Shown here: piece after piece, positions 16,435-23,143 of the stretch | Numbering within the stretch: the stretch's first letter is position 1 | Layout: each line of letters opens with the position of its first letter | Assembly (NCBI RefSeq): GCF_003628475.1 | Contig: NZ_RCAA01000055.1 | Location: 1 to 64,000, forward strand | DNA from: Enterobacter sp. R1(2018) | Lineage (GTDB): Bacteria; Pseudomonadota; Gammaproteobacteria; Enterobacterales; Enterobacteriaceae | Reading direction: 5' to 3' | Length of the DNA: 64,000 nucleotides | Notes under the pieces: generated by a model | Told to the model about the DNA's origin: nothing | The model's input: the letters and a program-made list of their open reading frames with translations, nothing else | Databases searched by the model: none | Translations under genes and position numbers: made by a program

Positions 16435-16616
16435 GGGTATTCCTCAGTGAGTGCTTTGGTGGTGAAGGCCGGACGCTACCCCGGCGATGTGTTCAGGAGC
16501 GGACGAAACCGCTTCCTTGGGCCACCTTCCTACCCAGCCACGAATTGCTTGTGTTCGTGCCCACGTTGCGTGTCTTCGATTTTCCACGCCGCTTCACCCC
16601 GAAGCACTCGCTTCGG

Positions 16617-16651
16617 CCTGTGTATTCACAGGGTCATATTGTTAAAGAGCA
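16617..16651 (-). promoter_or_regulatory. nutL: boxA plus boxB-like hairpin
   Basis: On the minus strand TGCTCTTTAAC (16641-16651) matches the rRNA/phage boxA, and a perfect 6-bp hairpin CCTGTG-AATA-CACAGG (16617-16632) follows 8 bases later in the place of boxB. It lies between PL and the N-like gene. Confidence 0.82.
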
Positions 16652-16691
16652 TCACCGTCCTGGTGAGTAGTGCGTCCTGCTGATGGGATAG

Positions 16692-16720
16692 ATATTATGC
16701 GTACAGCGCATATGCGTCAA
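16692..16720 (-). promoter_or_regulatory. PL, early leftward promoter
   Basis: Minus-strand -35 TTGACG (16715-16720) and -10 TAATAT (16692-16697) with an exact 17-bp spacer. Both hexamers overlap CI/Cro operator palindromes. Confidence 0.88.
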
Positions 16721-16727
16721 GCGCATA
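16696..16727. promoter_or_regulatory. OL: two back-to-back repressor operators
   Basis: TATGCG-N5-CGCATA occurs at 16696-16712 and again at 16711-16727, sharing two bases. The same motif appears three more times between cI and cro. One operator covers the PL -10, the other the -35. Confidence 0.85.
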
Positions 16728-16816
16728 ATTGATTGGGTGTGTCTGTTTTTCATCGAAATTGAGTTATGTGTTTGAAACAGAAATGGATTTATTTTTAAGC
16801 GGGATATGTTGCAGGC

Positions 16817-16843
16817 ACAAAAAAGCCCGCACATGGCGGGCTA
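16817..16843 (-). terminator. Intrinsic terminator downstream of cI
   Basis: Minus strand AGCCCGCC-ATGT-GCGGGCT followed by TTTTTTGTG, 18 bases after the cI stop. Confidence 0.88.
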
Positions 16844-16860
16844 ATTTGCGAAAGGGGAGG

Positions 16861-17550
16861 TTATCCGTGACGGCGGTATTGCTGGGATTGGCTCAGCATC
16901 ACGCGACCGGCCACATGAAGCATATCCATTTCTTCAGCGGATATAGTCCATTCGCGATAGCGCGGGTTGTCAGATATGACGATCAGCTCGCTTTTGACCT
17001 TCTGCAGGCGTTTAACAAACATGTCGCCGTTGTAGTCAAAGACATAGATACCGTCACCATCGAAGCAGCTCACAGCGACGTCGACAAAGATCAGGTCGCC
17101 TGGCTCAATAGTGCCTTCCATACTGTCACCACGAACGTTAATAAGCTTCACGGATGACTCCGGCCGGTTACCGAATATGACCCTTGCTTGATCGGGAACA
17201 TATTCAATAGACCTTATGACTTCAACGACGTCCTTCGAGGGTGAGCCATCTCCGGCGCTTGCTGAAACATCAAGAACATCAATCCTGTACACATCTTTTC
17301 TCCCCTTTTTTATAATGGAACCGATACTGTATGAATCTACAGTATCATTAGCTTCATTGGAAGAGAATAGCTCAGATACAGGAACTGCGAGAGCTTCCGC
17401 AATCTTATGTATAAGGGAATCGCTGTAACCCTGCATTCCACGCTCAAGGCGTGACAGGTTGCCCACGTCGCTATCCACGCGCAACGCGAGTTCAGTCAGG
17501 GTCATCTTATTCGCTTTGCGAATCTGTCTAATCTTGTCGCCTATTTTCAT
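16861..17550 (-). CDS. cI: CI-type prophage repressor, S24 autoprotease
   Basis: The 229-aa repressor has an N-terminal helix-turn-helix (residues 6-58, MTLTELALRVDSDVGNLSRLE) and a C-terminal S24 domain. The self-cleavage site is A99-G100 in SASAGDG. The nucleophile is S143 in GDSMEG and the general base K180 in FVKRL. RecA-stimulated cleavage should therefore induce the prophage on DNA damage. It is divergent from cro, and the operators lie between them. It should hold PL and PR off and drive its own synthesis from PRM; pRE (about 17977) would supply it during establishment. A terminator follows the gene. Confidence 0.95.
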   Translation of the reverse strand: MKIGDKIRQIRKANKMTLTELALRVDSDVGNLSRLERGMQGYSDSLIHKIAEALAVPVSELFSSNEANDTVDSYSIGSIIKKGRKDVYRIDVLDVSASAGDGSPSKDVVEVIRSIEYVPDQARVIFGNRPESSVKLINVRGDSMEGTIEPGDLIFVDVAVSCFDGDGIYVFDYNGDMFVKRLQKVKSELIVISDNPRYREWTISAEEMDMLHVAGRVMLSQSQQYRRHG

Positions 17551-17570
17551 GGCGTGTATTCAACCTTTTT

Positions 17571-17635
17571 TATGCGTGACACGCAAAGCGCCTTGCGCAT
17601 ATTTTTCAATTCGCATATTATGCGTATAGCGCATT
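17571..17635. promoter_or_regulatory. OR: three repressor operators
   Basis: Copies at 17571-17587 (TATGCGTGACACGCAAA), 17585-17601 (AAAGCGCCTTGCGCATA) and 17619-17635 (TATGCGTATAGCGCATT) share NNNGCG-N5-CGC with the two OL sites. The middle and right sites overlap PR -35 and -10. The left site is nearest the cI start and probably governs PRM. Confidence 0.82.
17593..17621 (+). promoter_or_regulatory. PR, early rightward promoter
   Basis: -35 TTGCGC (17593-17598), 17-bp spacer, -10 TATTAT (17616-17621). The predicted start near 17628 leaves about 20 bases before the cro ATG, with AGGAGGTG as ribosome site. Confidence 0.8.
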
Positions 17636-17648
17636 TAGGAGGTGCATT

Positions 17649-17876
17649 ATGCCAACACCATTAAGGAAAATGCGTGTAGAGAAAAAGCTGACAATTTCCG
17701 AGGTAGCCATCGCAACGCAACTTGACGTTGGAAACCTCAGCCGGATTGAAAGGGGAATTCAGGTTCCCTCTCTCGAAACGGCTGAGAAATTGTCCCGGTT
17801 CTTCAAAGGGAAGATCACCGAAATGCAGATTCTCTATCCGCAGCGATACATGAAGTCAGCCGACACAGCGGCTTAA
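17649..17876 (+). CDS. cro: Cro-like repressor
   Basis: The 75-aa HTH protein (LTISEVAIATQLDVGNLSRIE) closely parallels the DNA-binding domain of the neighbouring CI, including the DVGNLSR recognition-helix region, so both should read the same operators. It is the first gene of the PR transcript and would turn off cI and limit early transcription during lytic growth. A strong AGGAGGTG lies five bases before the ATG. Confidence 0.9.
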   Translation: MPTPLRKMRVEKKLTISEVAIATQLDVGNLSRIERGIQVPSLETAEKLSRFFKGKITEMQILYPQRYMKSADTAA

Positions 17877-17883
17877 GTAACAC

Positions 17884-17951
17884 TGCTCTTTATCAATCTG
17901 ACCTCCCTCGGAACACCAGGGAAACCCAAAGTGGCATACCCCACGGTATGC
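17884..17951 (+). promoter_or_regulatory. nutR-like region between cro and cII
   Basis: TGCTCTTTATC (17884-17894) matches boxA and is followed by CAATCTGACC, as in nutL (CAATATGACC). The expected boxB is imperfect (CCCT...AGGG, around 17905-17921). A perfect 7-bp hairpin GCATACC-CCAC-GGTATGC (17934-17951) follows without a T-run and may be part of a tR1-like pause or Rho region. Confidence 0.6.
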
Positions 17952-17976
17952 ACACGTACTTAATTCAACTATGGAA

Positions 17977-18009
17977 ACTATACGAAATGGACACTACAAC
18001 AACACGCAA
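17977..18009 (-). promoter_or_regulatory. pRE, CII-dependent promoter for cI
   Basis: On the minus strand TTGC-GTGTTG-TTGT is followed 17 bases after the N6 by TATAGT (17977-17982). Lambda pRE has the same geometry (TTGC-N6-TTGC, 17, -10) and the same location over the start of cII, facing cI. One base of the second half-site deviates. Confidence 0.7.
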
Positions 18010-18265
18010 CAAAGCCCGCGCAATTGAAAGCAAGTTATTGAGCAAGATAGCAATTCGTGGCGTGGCAAACGTCGCTGAGCTGATCGGCGTGGACAAGTCA
18101 CAAATCACACGCTGGAAGGAATCGTTACTGCCTCGCATGTCGCTGCTGTTAGCGGTTCTGGAGTGGGGAGTTGAAGACGATGAGCTGGCGGATCTGGCTA
18201 AGCAGGTAGCCCGATTGCTGACAAAAGAAAAAGCCCCAAAGAGCGACGAACTCTTTGAGGCCTGA
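17987..18265 (+). CDS. cII: CII transcription activator
   Basis: The 92-aa protein from MDTTTTRNKARAIESKLLSKIA has the lambda CII helix-turn-helix (NVAELIGVDKSQITRWKESLLPRMSLLLAVLEWGV). Lambda CII tetramers bind TTGC-N6-TTGC and activate pRE, pI and paQ, directing lysogeny; the protein is degraded by FtsH and protected by CIII. The in-frame extension to 17948 lacks CII similarity and is rejected. The gene start overlaps pRE and its 3' end overlaps the oop-like RNA. Four candidate CII boxes were found in this prophage. Confidence 0.93.
   Translation: MDTTTTRNKARAIESKLLSKIAIRGVANVAELIGVDKSQITRWKESLLPRMSLLLAVLEWGVEDDELADLAKQVARLLTKEKAPKSDELFEA
18221..18261 (-). terminator. tO-like terminator inside the 3' end of cII
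   Basis: Minus strand GCCTCAAAGAG and CTCTTTGGGGC form an 11-bp stem around a 7-base loop, followed by TTTTTCTTTTG. Lambda ends its OOP RNA at the equivalent place. Confidence 0.82.
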
Positions 18266-18290
18266 TGCGAAAAGACTGGATCAATTCACA
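18222..18290 (-). ncRNA. oop: oop-like antisense RNA to the cII 3' end
   Basis: A promoter (18297-18325) and the tO-like terminator predict a minus-strand RNA of about 70 nt complementary to the end of cII, close to the 77 nt of lambda OOP. By analogy it would base-pair with cII mRNA and promote its decay. The ends are estimated from promoter and terminator spacing. Confidence 0.65.
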
Positions 18291-18296
18291 GGAGTA

Positions 18297-18325
18297 ATTA
18301 TGGCACTAATTGAAGAGCTTTTGAA
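18297..18325 (-). promoter_or_regulatory. pO, promoter of the oop-like RNA
   Basis: Minus-strand -35 TTCAAA (18320-18325), 17-bp spacer, -10 CATAAT (18297-18302). The -10 overlaps the start codon of the GIY-YIG gene on the other strand. Confidence 0.6.
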
Positions 18326-18908
18326 TATGCAGCCGGGGGAAAGAATGCCTTTCCCTTCAGATTTCAATCCAAAAGGTTGGGTATACGTTTTATCTAACCC
18401 TTCTATGCCGGGCATGTACAAGATTGGATTAACCAGACTTCATCCGAAGCAAAGGGCAGGGCAGTTGTCGAAGTCTTCCGGCTCTCCTACTGATTTCGTT
18501 GTTGAAGCCAAATTCATCTCTGCCGACCCAGAGCGAGATGAAAAAATCATTCATGAATCACTTTCCCGCTTCCGGGTATCACAATCCAGAGAATTCTTCT
18601 CATGCCCAATCGACAAGATCTTAACCGAATGCCGCAGGTTTCTTCCATTTGGAGAGGCAAGCTCTGTAGAGGAGCTGACCGATAAATTTAACTTTGTCAC
18701 CTTCGATGATTACTTCTTCCCGCACGACACCGAATTCATGCTTGAAGAAATGGGTATCAGCACTTTTGGCAGCAAAGGAAACACCTATTGGGCGCTGGCG
18801 AGCATTGGTGCATCACTGGTTAGGCAGCTTACTCAGGATGGCGGAACCTTCGTTTACACTGGGAAGAGTTTTGCCCTGGTTAAGCCACCTAAAGGGGGTG
18901 ACCAATGA
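18300..18908 (+). CDS. GIY-YIG nuclease-domain protein (T5orf172-like)
   Basis: The 202-aa product starts at MALIEELLNMQPGERM (AGGAG upstream of 18300). Residues about 25-105 form a T5orf172-type GIY-YIG domain: GWVYVLSNPSMPGMYKIGLT, then RAGQLSKSSGSPTDFVV and a D-E--IHE-L--FRV segment ending REFF. The C-terminal half (residues 110-200) has no family I know. GIY-YIG domains of this group are found in phage endonuclease-like proteins, including homing enzymes. Lambda has no gene between cII and O, so this is an insertion in the PR transcript. Whether it cuts DNA is not shown by the sequence. Confidence 0.75.
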   Translation: MALIEELLNMQPGERMPFPSDFNPKGWVYVLSNPSMPGMYKIGLTRLHPKQRAGQLSKSSGSPTDFVVEAKFISADPERDEKIIHESLSRFRVSQSREFFSCPIDKILTECRRFLPFGEASSVEELTDKFNFVTFDDYFFPHDTEFMLEEMGISTFGSKGNTYWALASIGASLVRQLTQDGGTFVYTGKSFALVKPPKGGDQ

Positions 18909-19906
18909 GCACGGCGAGGATATTGACCTTCCCTGAACAATATACCGCTCAGTTTAGGAGCAACAGGATGGAGAACCAGAAGAATGGTTACATCCCGCTG
19001 TACCGGAGCGTCAAGAAGCAACCATGGGCAAAGGATGTCTATCTCAGGACGCTCTGGGAAAACATCCTGCTCGACGCAGCCAGGCAACCATTCGTGGCCA
19101 ACTTTAAAGGGCATACATGGCGACTGGAAACCGGACAACTGGTAACGACCTCAGCTGATCTTGGTCTGGCTCTCTGCGACAGAAACGGGGAGCCAACAAG
19201 TCGCCATGCAGTTGAAAGGATGCTTACTGTATTTGAGAAAGAAGGGATGATTTCAGTTCATGCAGAAAGGAGAAAAGGGACGCTAATCACCGTTCTGAAT
19301 TACTCCGAATATGCTGAAAAAATACCCGATTTACCCGCGCATAACTCCGCGCATAAGCCCGAGCATAACGAAGCCAGTGCTGGCGCGGCCTCAGAGGCAC
19401 ACCCCGCGCATAAGCCCGAGCATAAAGCCGCGCATCATGAACAAGAAGGTAATAACAAATATAAAAACCCTTCGTCCGATGATTCTCACGAATCACCTGA
19501 CAAGCGCCTTTCAAAGTTTCTTTCAGACCATCCAGACGCAGAGATATTCACACCAACGGGAAGCAAGTGGGGAACCTCTGACGACCTGAAAGCTGCGCAG
19601 TGGATTTACGCTCAGGTGCAGAAAGTCACCCCAAGCGCTAAAGAGCCGACCTGGACAGACTGGAGCAACACCATCCGGTTACTGCGTCAGGCCAAAGAAA
19701 CTAACCATCATGAAATCTGCGCTGTCTTCCAGTGGGCCAACAACGACCACTTCTGGTACAGCAACGTCCTCAGTCCTGCAAAACTTCGTGAAAAGTGGGA
19801 CACCCTCAAACTCCAGATGGAACAACCTGGCAGAAGCACGCGCACTGCTGCACCCGCCAAGCCTGAAGTCTGGAATACACGCGAAGCATGGCAGGAGTTC
19901 ATATGA
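18905..19906 (+). CDS. O: O-like replication initiator (chimeric)
   Basis: In this 333-aa protein residues about 210-320 closely match the C-terminal domain of lambda O, from GSKWGTSDDLKAAQWIYAQV to NVLSPAKLREKWDTLKLQM, the part that contacts P. The N-terminal half (residues 20-140, MENQKNGYIPLYRSVKKQPW... and a winged-helix-like KEGMISVHAERR) differs and resembles other phage replication initiators. Between them is a His/Pro/Glu-rich linker encoded by the iterons at 19334-19438. It should bind those iterons and load DnaB through P. It overlaps the genes on both sides by four bases. Confidence 0.88.
   Translation: MSTARILTFPEQYTAQFRSNRMENQKNGYIPLYRSVKKQPWAKDVYLRTLWENILLDAARQPFVANFKGHTWRLETGQLVTTSADLGLALCDRNGEPTSRHAVERMLTVFEKEGMISVHAERRKGTLITVLNYSEYAEKIPDLPAHNSAHKPEHNEASAGAASEAHPAHKPEHKAAHHEQEGNNKYKNPSSDDSHESPDKRLSKFLSDHPDAEIFTPTGSKWGTSDDLKAAQWIYAQVQKVTPSAKEPTWTDWSNTIRLLRQAKETNHHEICAVFQWANNDHFWYSNVLSPAKLREKWDTLKLQMEQPGRSTRTAAPAKPEVWNTREAWQEFI
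19334..19438 (+). other. ori: Phage replication origin: six 12-bp iterons inside O
   Basis: Two head-to-tail triplets of a 12-bp unit (type CCCGCGCATAAG) occupy 19334-19369 and 19403-19438, separated by 33 bases, about three helical turns. Units alternate CGCGCATAA and CGAGCATAA. An AT-rich stretch (19444-19470) follows immediately, as in lambda ori, and should be the melting site. Twelve bases are four codons, so the repeats encode an AHK/PEH-type linker without breaking O. Confidence 0.88.
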
Positions 19907-20604
19907 GAAATCTGACGAGCATTATCGCCAACCGTGACGGCGGCGCGCTGGCAAGCATGGCAGGGGCTAACCCTGAGCCAGTGAGCATCGTTAACGAAAA
20001 CGCTGAGAAGCTGGTAGATGCGCTTTTTCAGAACCTGAAGCAAGTATTCCCGGCTGCGGTATCGACAGTGTTTCGCAATCCGGCAGACGAAGCAGCGGCT
20101 AAGCGTCAGTGGATCGCCGCATTCGCTGAGAACGGAATAAGAACCCGCGAGCAGCTATCGGCTGGCATGCAGCATGCCCGAGCCAGTGAGTCGGCATTCT
20201 GGCCTTCGCCTGGGCAATTCATCGCCTGGTGCAAGCAGGGAGTTATCAAGGCTAACGGCTTACCTGACCTTGACGAGCTCTACCGCATGGTCATGAAGTA
20301 CAGCCGCGACCGTGGCTATCACAGTTCAGCCGAGGCCTACCCGTGGGAGTCGCCAGCATGTTTCTGGATGGTTACCGCGCTATACAACCAAATGCGCTCA
20401 CAGAACCTCACAGAGGCTGATCTGCGGAAGCGCTGCGGTACTGAGTTGAAAAACATGTCACGCCGCATTGAGACCGGGGAGGCCATACCAGCACCAGTAG
20501 TGCAAATTCCTAAACTGCATATCCCGGTAACCAACGAGAAGGGACTGGATAAGATTGCTGAAATTCGGGCAAAACTCGGCCTGAAAAAGCGAGGTGCTTT
20601 ATGA
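19903..20604 (+). CDS. P: P-like helicase loader
   Basis: The 233-aa protein is collinear with lambda P: RQWIAAFAENGIRTREQLSAGM, FWPSPGQFIAWC, AYPWESPACFWMVTALYNQMR, and IAEIRAKLGLK at the end. It recruits host DnaB to the O-ori complex and inhibits it until released by chaperones. The ATG at 19903 overlaps the O stop (ATGA), the usual coupled arrangement. Confidence 0.92.
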   Translation: MRNLTSIIANRDGGALASMAGANPEPVSIVNENAEKLVDALFQNLKQVFPAAVSTVFRNPADEAAAKRQWIAAFAENGIRTREQLSAGMQHARASESAFWPSPGQFIAWCKQGVIKANGLPDLDELYRMVMKYSRDRGYHSSAEAYPWESPACFWMVTALYNQMRSQNLTEADLRKRCGTELKNMSRRIETGEAIPAPVVQIPKLHIPVTNEKGLDKIAEIRAKLGLKKRGAL

Positions 20605-20786
20605 ATATCACCACCGATGATTATGACGTCATCAACGCCTATGCAGGAATTGATAAATCCTGGCATGACAGGGTTAGCACTACAGAGGGCCTGAACCGCA
20701 TGATTGATCTGAGCAGCAAAATATCGACTGCTCTTATCGTCGCCGCGCGACATGGGTCGATGAAAGAGGGTGGTAGCCATGGCTGA
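20601..20786 (+). CDS. Hypothetical small protein after P
   Basis: The 61-aa protein MNITTDDYDVINAYAGIDKS... overlaps the P stop (ATGA) with a GAGGTG site. It has one amphipathic helix and no known domain. Coupled position in the PR operon supports translation. Confidence 0.55.
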   Translation: MNITTDDYDVINAYAGIDKSWHDRVSTTEGLNRMIDLSSKISTALIVAARHGSMKEGGSHG

Positions 20787-21150
20787 GAATCGCGCAACAA
20801 CTCTCCCGTATCGAATATGGATATACGTTCGCGATAACCCCGACATTCCGATGGCTGATATTGCCGAAGCCATGGACTTGCCAACAACCAGCACTACCGG
20901 TCCGGTTTCTGCATTGTGTGGCCGCGGCAAGCTGAAGCGAACAGGCCGACGCGGAAGCTACCTGTACTCAATCGTTAAAGACTGTATCCCGCCTGCCCCA
21001 GAAGGCCGCTACGTCGAGAGATTTACCGACAAATTAGGCAGCCTCAAATTTATTTCATCACATGACGGCAACACCATATTCGACGAGTGCCGCCAGAACT
21101 GGATCGGGTACGAACTTAACAAACTACTGCGAGAGGTGCGGGCGTGCTGA
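20779..21150 (+). CDS. Winged-helix DNA-binding protein
   Basis: The 123-aa protein contains a winged-helix core (LPYRIWIYVRDNPDIPMADIAEAMDLPTTSTTGPVSALCGRG.L.RTG.RG.YLYSI), typical of small phage regulators in this position of the PR operon. It may regulate phage or host genes. The start at 20779 has GAGGGTGG upstream, overlapping the previous gene by eight bases. Confidence 0.6.
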   Translation: MAENRATTLPYRIWIYVRDNPDIPMADIAEAMDLPTTSTTGPVSALCGRGKLKRTGRRGSYLYSIVKDCIPPAPEGRYVERFTDKLGSLKFISSHDGNTIFDECRQNWIGYELNKLLREVRAC

Positions 21151-21335
21151 TAGCAAAAATAGTTGGAATCGCCTGGATGCTGACATGGTTCTTTATCCTG
21201 GTAAAGGCTATGTCCAGAAATGTTAGCAATGGCCTAGACCCTTTCGCGGCAATAGCAGCCACAACAACCGTCTGGTTTATCATCGGAATGTGTCCAGTCC
21301 TGATAGTTAAATTTGGATGGACGTATATCAAATAA
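21144..21335 (+). CDS. Small two-span membrane protein
   Basis: This 63-aa protein has a GTG start within the last codons of the preceding gene. Two hydrophobic segments (about 2-21 and 35-56) are joined by a short basic loop. Unknown function; membrane location is clear from sequence. Confidence 0.5.
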   Translation: MLIAKIVGIAWMLTWFFILVKAMSRNVSNGLDPFAAIAATTTVWFIIGMCPVLIVKFGWTYIK

Positions 21336-21375
21336 CAGGCTCGCAAATCGCGGGCCTTAATTTTATGGGGGATTT

Positions 21376-21600
21376 ATGAAGATTATCAAACTGAGCCAGA
21401 AGGCAATTATTTTCACGCCATCAAATTCTGTCACTGGGGGAGAAACCAAAACGACTTATGAGGAAGTTTACATTAACGCTGAGCGCATAGAATCATTCTC
21501 ATGGTATGGGATGACACAGCTCAAGATGGCAAGCGGCGAGCGCATCGAAGTTTGCGAAACGCCAGAGGAAATTATTGCACTACTGGAGACATCATCATGA
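21376..21600 (+). CDS. Hypothetical protein
   Basis: The 74-aa protein (MKIIKLSQKAIIFTPSNS...) is beta-rich with a C-terminal ETPEEIIALLE helix. The ATG follows GGGGGAT. No family is recognised; similar short proteins are found in nin-like regions. Confidence 0.55.
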   Translation: MKIIKLSQKAIIFTPSNSVTGGETKTTYEEVYINAERIESFSWYGMTQLKMASGERIEVCETPEEIIALLETSS

Positions 21601-21686
21601 CAGCTTACATCACAGAGTTATCGACCGGGCTGCTGACCATCATCGCAGCCTTTTTTATTTGTGCTGCCGGGAGGAAAGATAAGTGA
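21597..21686 (+). CDS. Single-span membrane peptide (29 aa)
   Basis: MTAYITELSTGLLTIIAAFF... has one membrane span followed by a basic AGRKDK tail. The ATG overlaps the stop of the previous gene (ATGA) and the stop overlaps the GTG of the next, so it is embedded in a coupled chain. Function unknown. Confidence 0.5.
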   Translation: MTAYITELSTGLLTIIAAFFICAAGRKDK

Positions 21687-22024
21687 GTGAAATACTAAAA
21701 CACATTGGCAACACAATTTTCTGTATGTATCAAAAACCATTTTCACATGACTGGGACAGGCGACTTCGCGAGGCAATTACTAATGGTGAAGTTGTTGAGG
21801 CTGGCAGGCACACGATAGAAATTAAGCATGGCAATGATTTGATGAGTATATGGATTTCTAACAGGTGGTATTCATTTGGAAATCTCTTTTACATAAACGG
21901 AAATTATGTCGATGAAGAGCTTCAATTCCGCCCACGATTCCGAACTATGCAAGCGTTATGGGATTTATATCAAAGGGAAAGAAGAAAGCACCTTGCTGGC
22001 GAATACGAAAAACTATTTTTGTAA
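21683..22024 (+). CDS. Hypothetical protein
   Basis: The 113-aa protein starts with GTG at 21683 (GAGGAAAG upstream). It is rich in aromatic residues (WISNRWYSFGNLFYINGNYV) and basic near the C-terminus. I do not recognise it. Confidence 0.5.
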   Translation: MSEILKHIGNTIFCMYQKPFSHDWDRRLREAITNGEVVEAGRHTIEIKHGNDLMSIWISNRWYSFGNLFYINGNYVDEELQFRPRFRTMQALWDLYQRERRKHLAGEYEKLFL

Positions 22025-22034
22025 CGGAGGGGAT

Positions 22035-22292
22035 ATGGAAAGTAAATCAAGAGAGCAGTTTGAAGCGTGGTTTAACCCTAAAAAAGAGTCAATGAAAAGC
22101 TGCGGGCTTGGGATGATGCACATAAGGCGCACGCATGATATTGCGTGGGAATCCTGGCTGGCCAGTAGGGCCGCAATCGTCGTAGAGCTCCCTGAAATGC
22201 TCGACTATGAATTACTCGACGAGAAGTCAGTTAAAGCCAGTATGCGTGCAGCCGGGATAACCGTTAAAGGAGAAGGTGATGGGAAAGCTTAA
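22035..22292 (+). CDS. Phage protein with REQFEAW motif
   Basis: This 85-aa protein starts at 22035 behind GGAGGGG. It shows SREQFEAWF near the N-terminus and AWESWLASRAAIVVELP in the middle, a short module repeated in many enterobacterial phage early proteins. Function unknown. Confidence 0.65.
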   Translation: MESKSREQFEAWFNPKKESMKSCGLGMMHIRRTHDIAWESWLASRAAIVVELPEMLDYELLDEKSVKASMRAAGITVKGEGDGKA

Positions 22293-22524
22293 AACAGGAA
22301 GCAAAATTTTCCTGCTTTGTATCATCAATCCACACCGCTTCGCGTTGGCTTTGATACTAGTTGCTGCGCATGGCATGTGGTGGCTGATTGGTAAAATGGA
22401 TGATGCGACACAGTCAGTCGTGAATGCGGTCGAAGGGCTGCAAGCTAAATGGCCTGTTATCGGAGAGCGTATAGCGAAAAGCATTGCCAATGACTACCAG
22501 CCAGACACAGAAGAGGACGATTAA
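22279..22524 (+). CDS. Small membrane protein
   Basis: The 81-aa protein has one strong membrane segment (residues 20-40, FALALILVAAHGMWWLIG) and an acidic C-terminus. The ATG at 22279 uses AGGAG ahead of it and overlaps the previous gene. Unknown role. Confidence 0.5.
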   Translation: MGKLKTGSKIFLLCIINPHRFALALILVAAHGMWWLIGKMDDATQSVVNAVEGLQAKWPVIGERIAKSIANDYQPDTEEDD

Positions 22525-22536
22525 CCGGAGGCATCA

Positions 22537-22722
22537 ATGACAGCCACAATCCACCAACTTCGACCTGACCATATCCGCCGCGCTTTTGATTTAATCGACT
22601 CTCTCCACGAAACAGGACTTACCAACTCTCAACGAGAAATTGTCGAGGCTGCGCTGTCGTGTCTAGAGAAAGCTATTGAGGTGAAAAATGGAGATTCCGA
22701 AGGAAGGCCTACGCCTGCATAA
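22537..22722 (+). CDS. Hypothetical small helical protein
   Basis: This 61-aa helical protein (DHIRRAFDLIDSLHETGLTNSQREIVEAALSCLEKAIE) has a perfect GGAGG before its start. Unknown; it overlaps the NinB-like gene start. Confidence 0.55.
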   Translation: MTATIHQLRPDHIRRAFDLIDSLHETGLTNSQREIVEAALSCLEKAIEVKNGDSEGRPTPA

Positions 22723-23143
22723 ATCAAACTTCCAGGCTATCGGCAGCCAGTTGATGCCCTTTCTCGAAAGTGGCGAATGCTACCGGTTAATCATCAAGCC
22801 CTGGAAAGACAAACGAAGCCTCTCACAAAACGCTCTCAGCCACGTCTGGTATGAACACATCAGCAAATACCTAATCAAGGCTGGCCGCCAACACTGCAAT
22901 GCAGCGTGGGTTAAGCACAACCTCAAGGCTACCTATCTGGGCTTTGAAGATGTCATGTTCACCGACTTCGTTACCGGTGAAGTGACTACCCGGCAGGAGC
23001 TAAAGCACACATCCGATTTGGACACTGGCGATATGCACTACTTCATGATGCGCATTGAGGCATGGGCTGCACAATTCGGCCTGACGCTGCCTAACCCAGA
23101 GGATGGTGAGTACTTCAAACTTCAGCGAAAGCAGGAGGAATAG
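22688..23143 (+). CDS. NinB/YbcN-like recombination protein
   Basis: The 151-aa protein shows the RSLSQNALSHVWYEHISK motif comparable to the R(S)L(D)QN(R)-LW element of NinB/YbcN proteins, followed by a tryptophan-rich C-terminal part (RIEAWAAQFGLTLP). NinB binds single-stranded DNA and helps recombination. It is first in the nin-like gene series leading to NinG and Q, which supports the call. Overall identity to lambda NinB looks low. Confidence 0.6.
   Translation: MEIPKEGLRLHKSNFQAIGSQLMPFLESGECYRLIIKPWKDKRSLSQNALSHVWYEHISKYLIKAGRQHCNAAWVKHNLKATYLGFEDVMFTDFVTGEVTTRQELKHTSDLDTGDMHYFMMRIEAWAAQFGLTLPNPEDGEYFKLQRKQEE

Noticed and set aside
18854..19138. Antisense open frame across the start of O
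   Set aside because: A shadow of O on the other strand without a ribosome site or known motif.
19334..19438. CRISPR-like repeats
   Set aside because: The 12-bp units are contiguous, lie inside the O gene in frame and precede an AT-rich stretch, so they are replication iterons.
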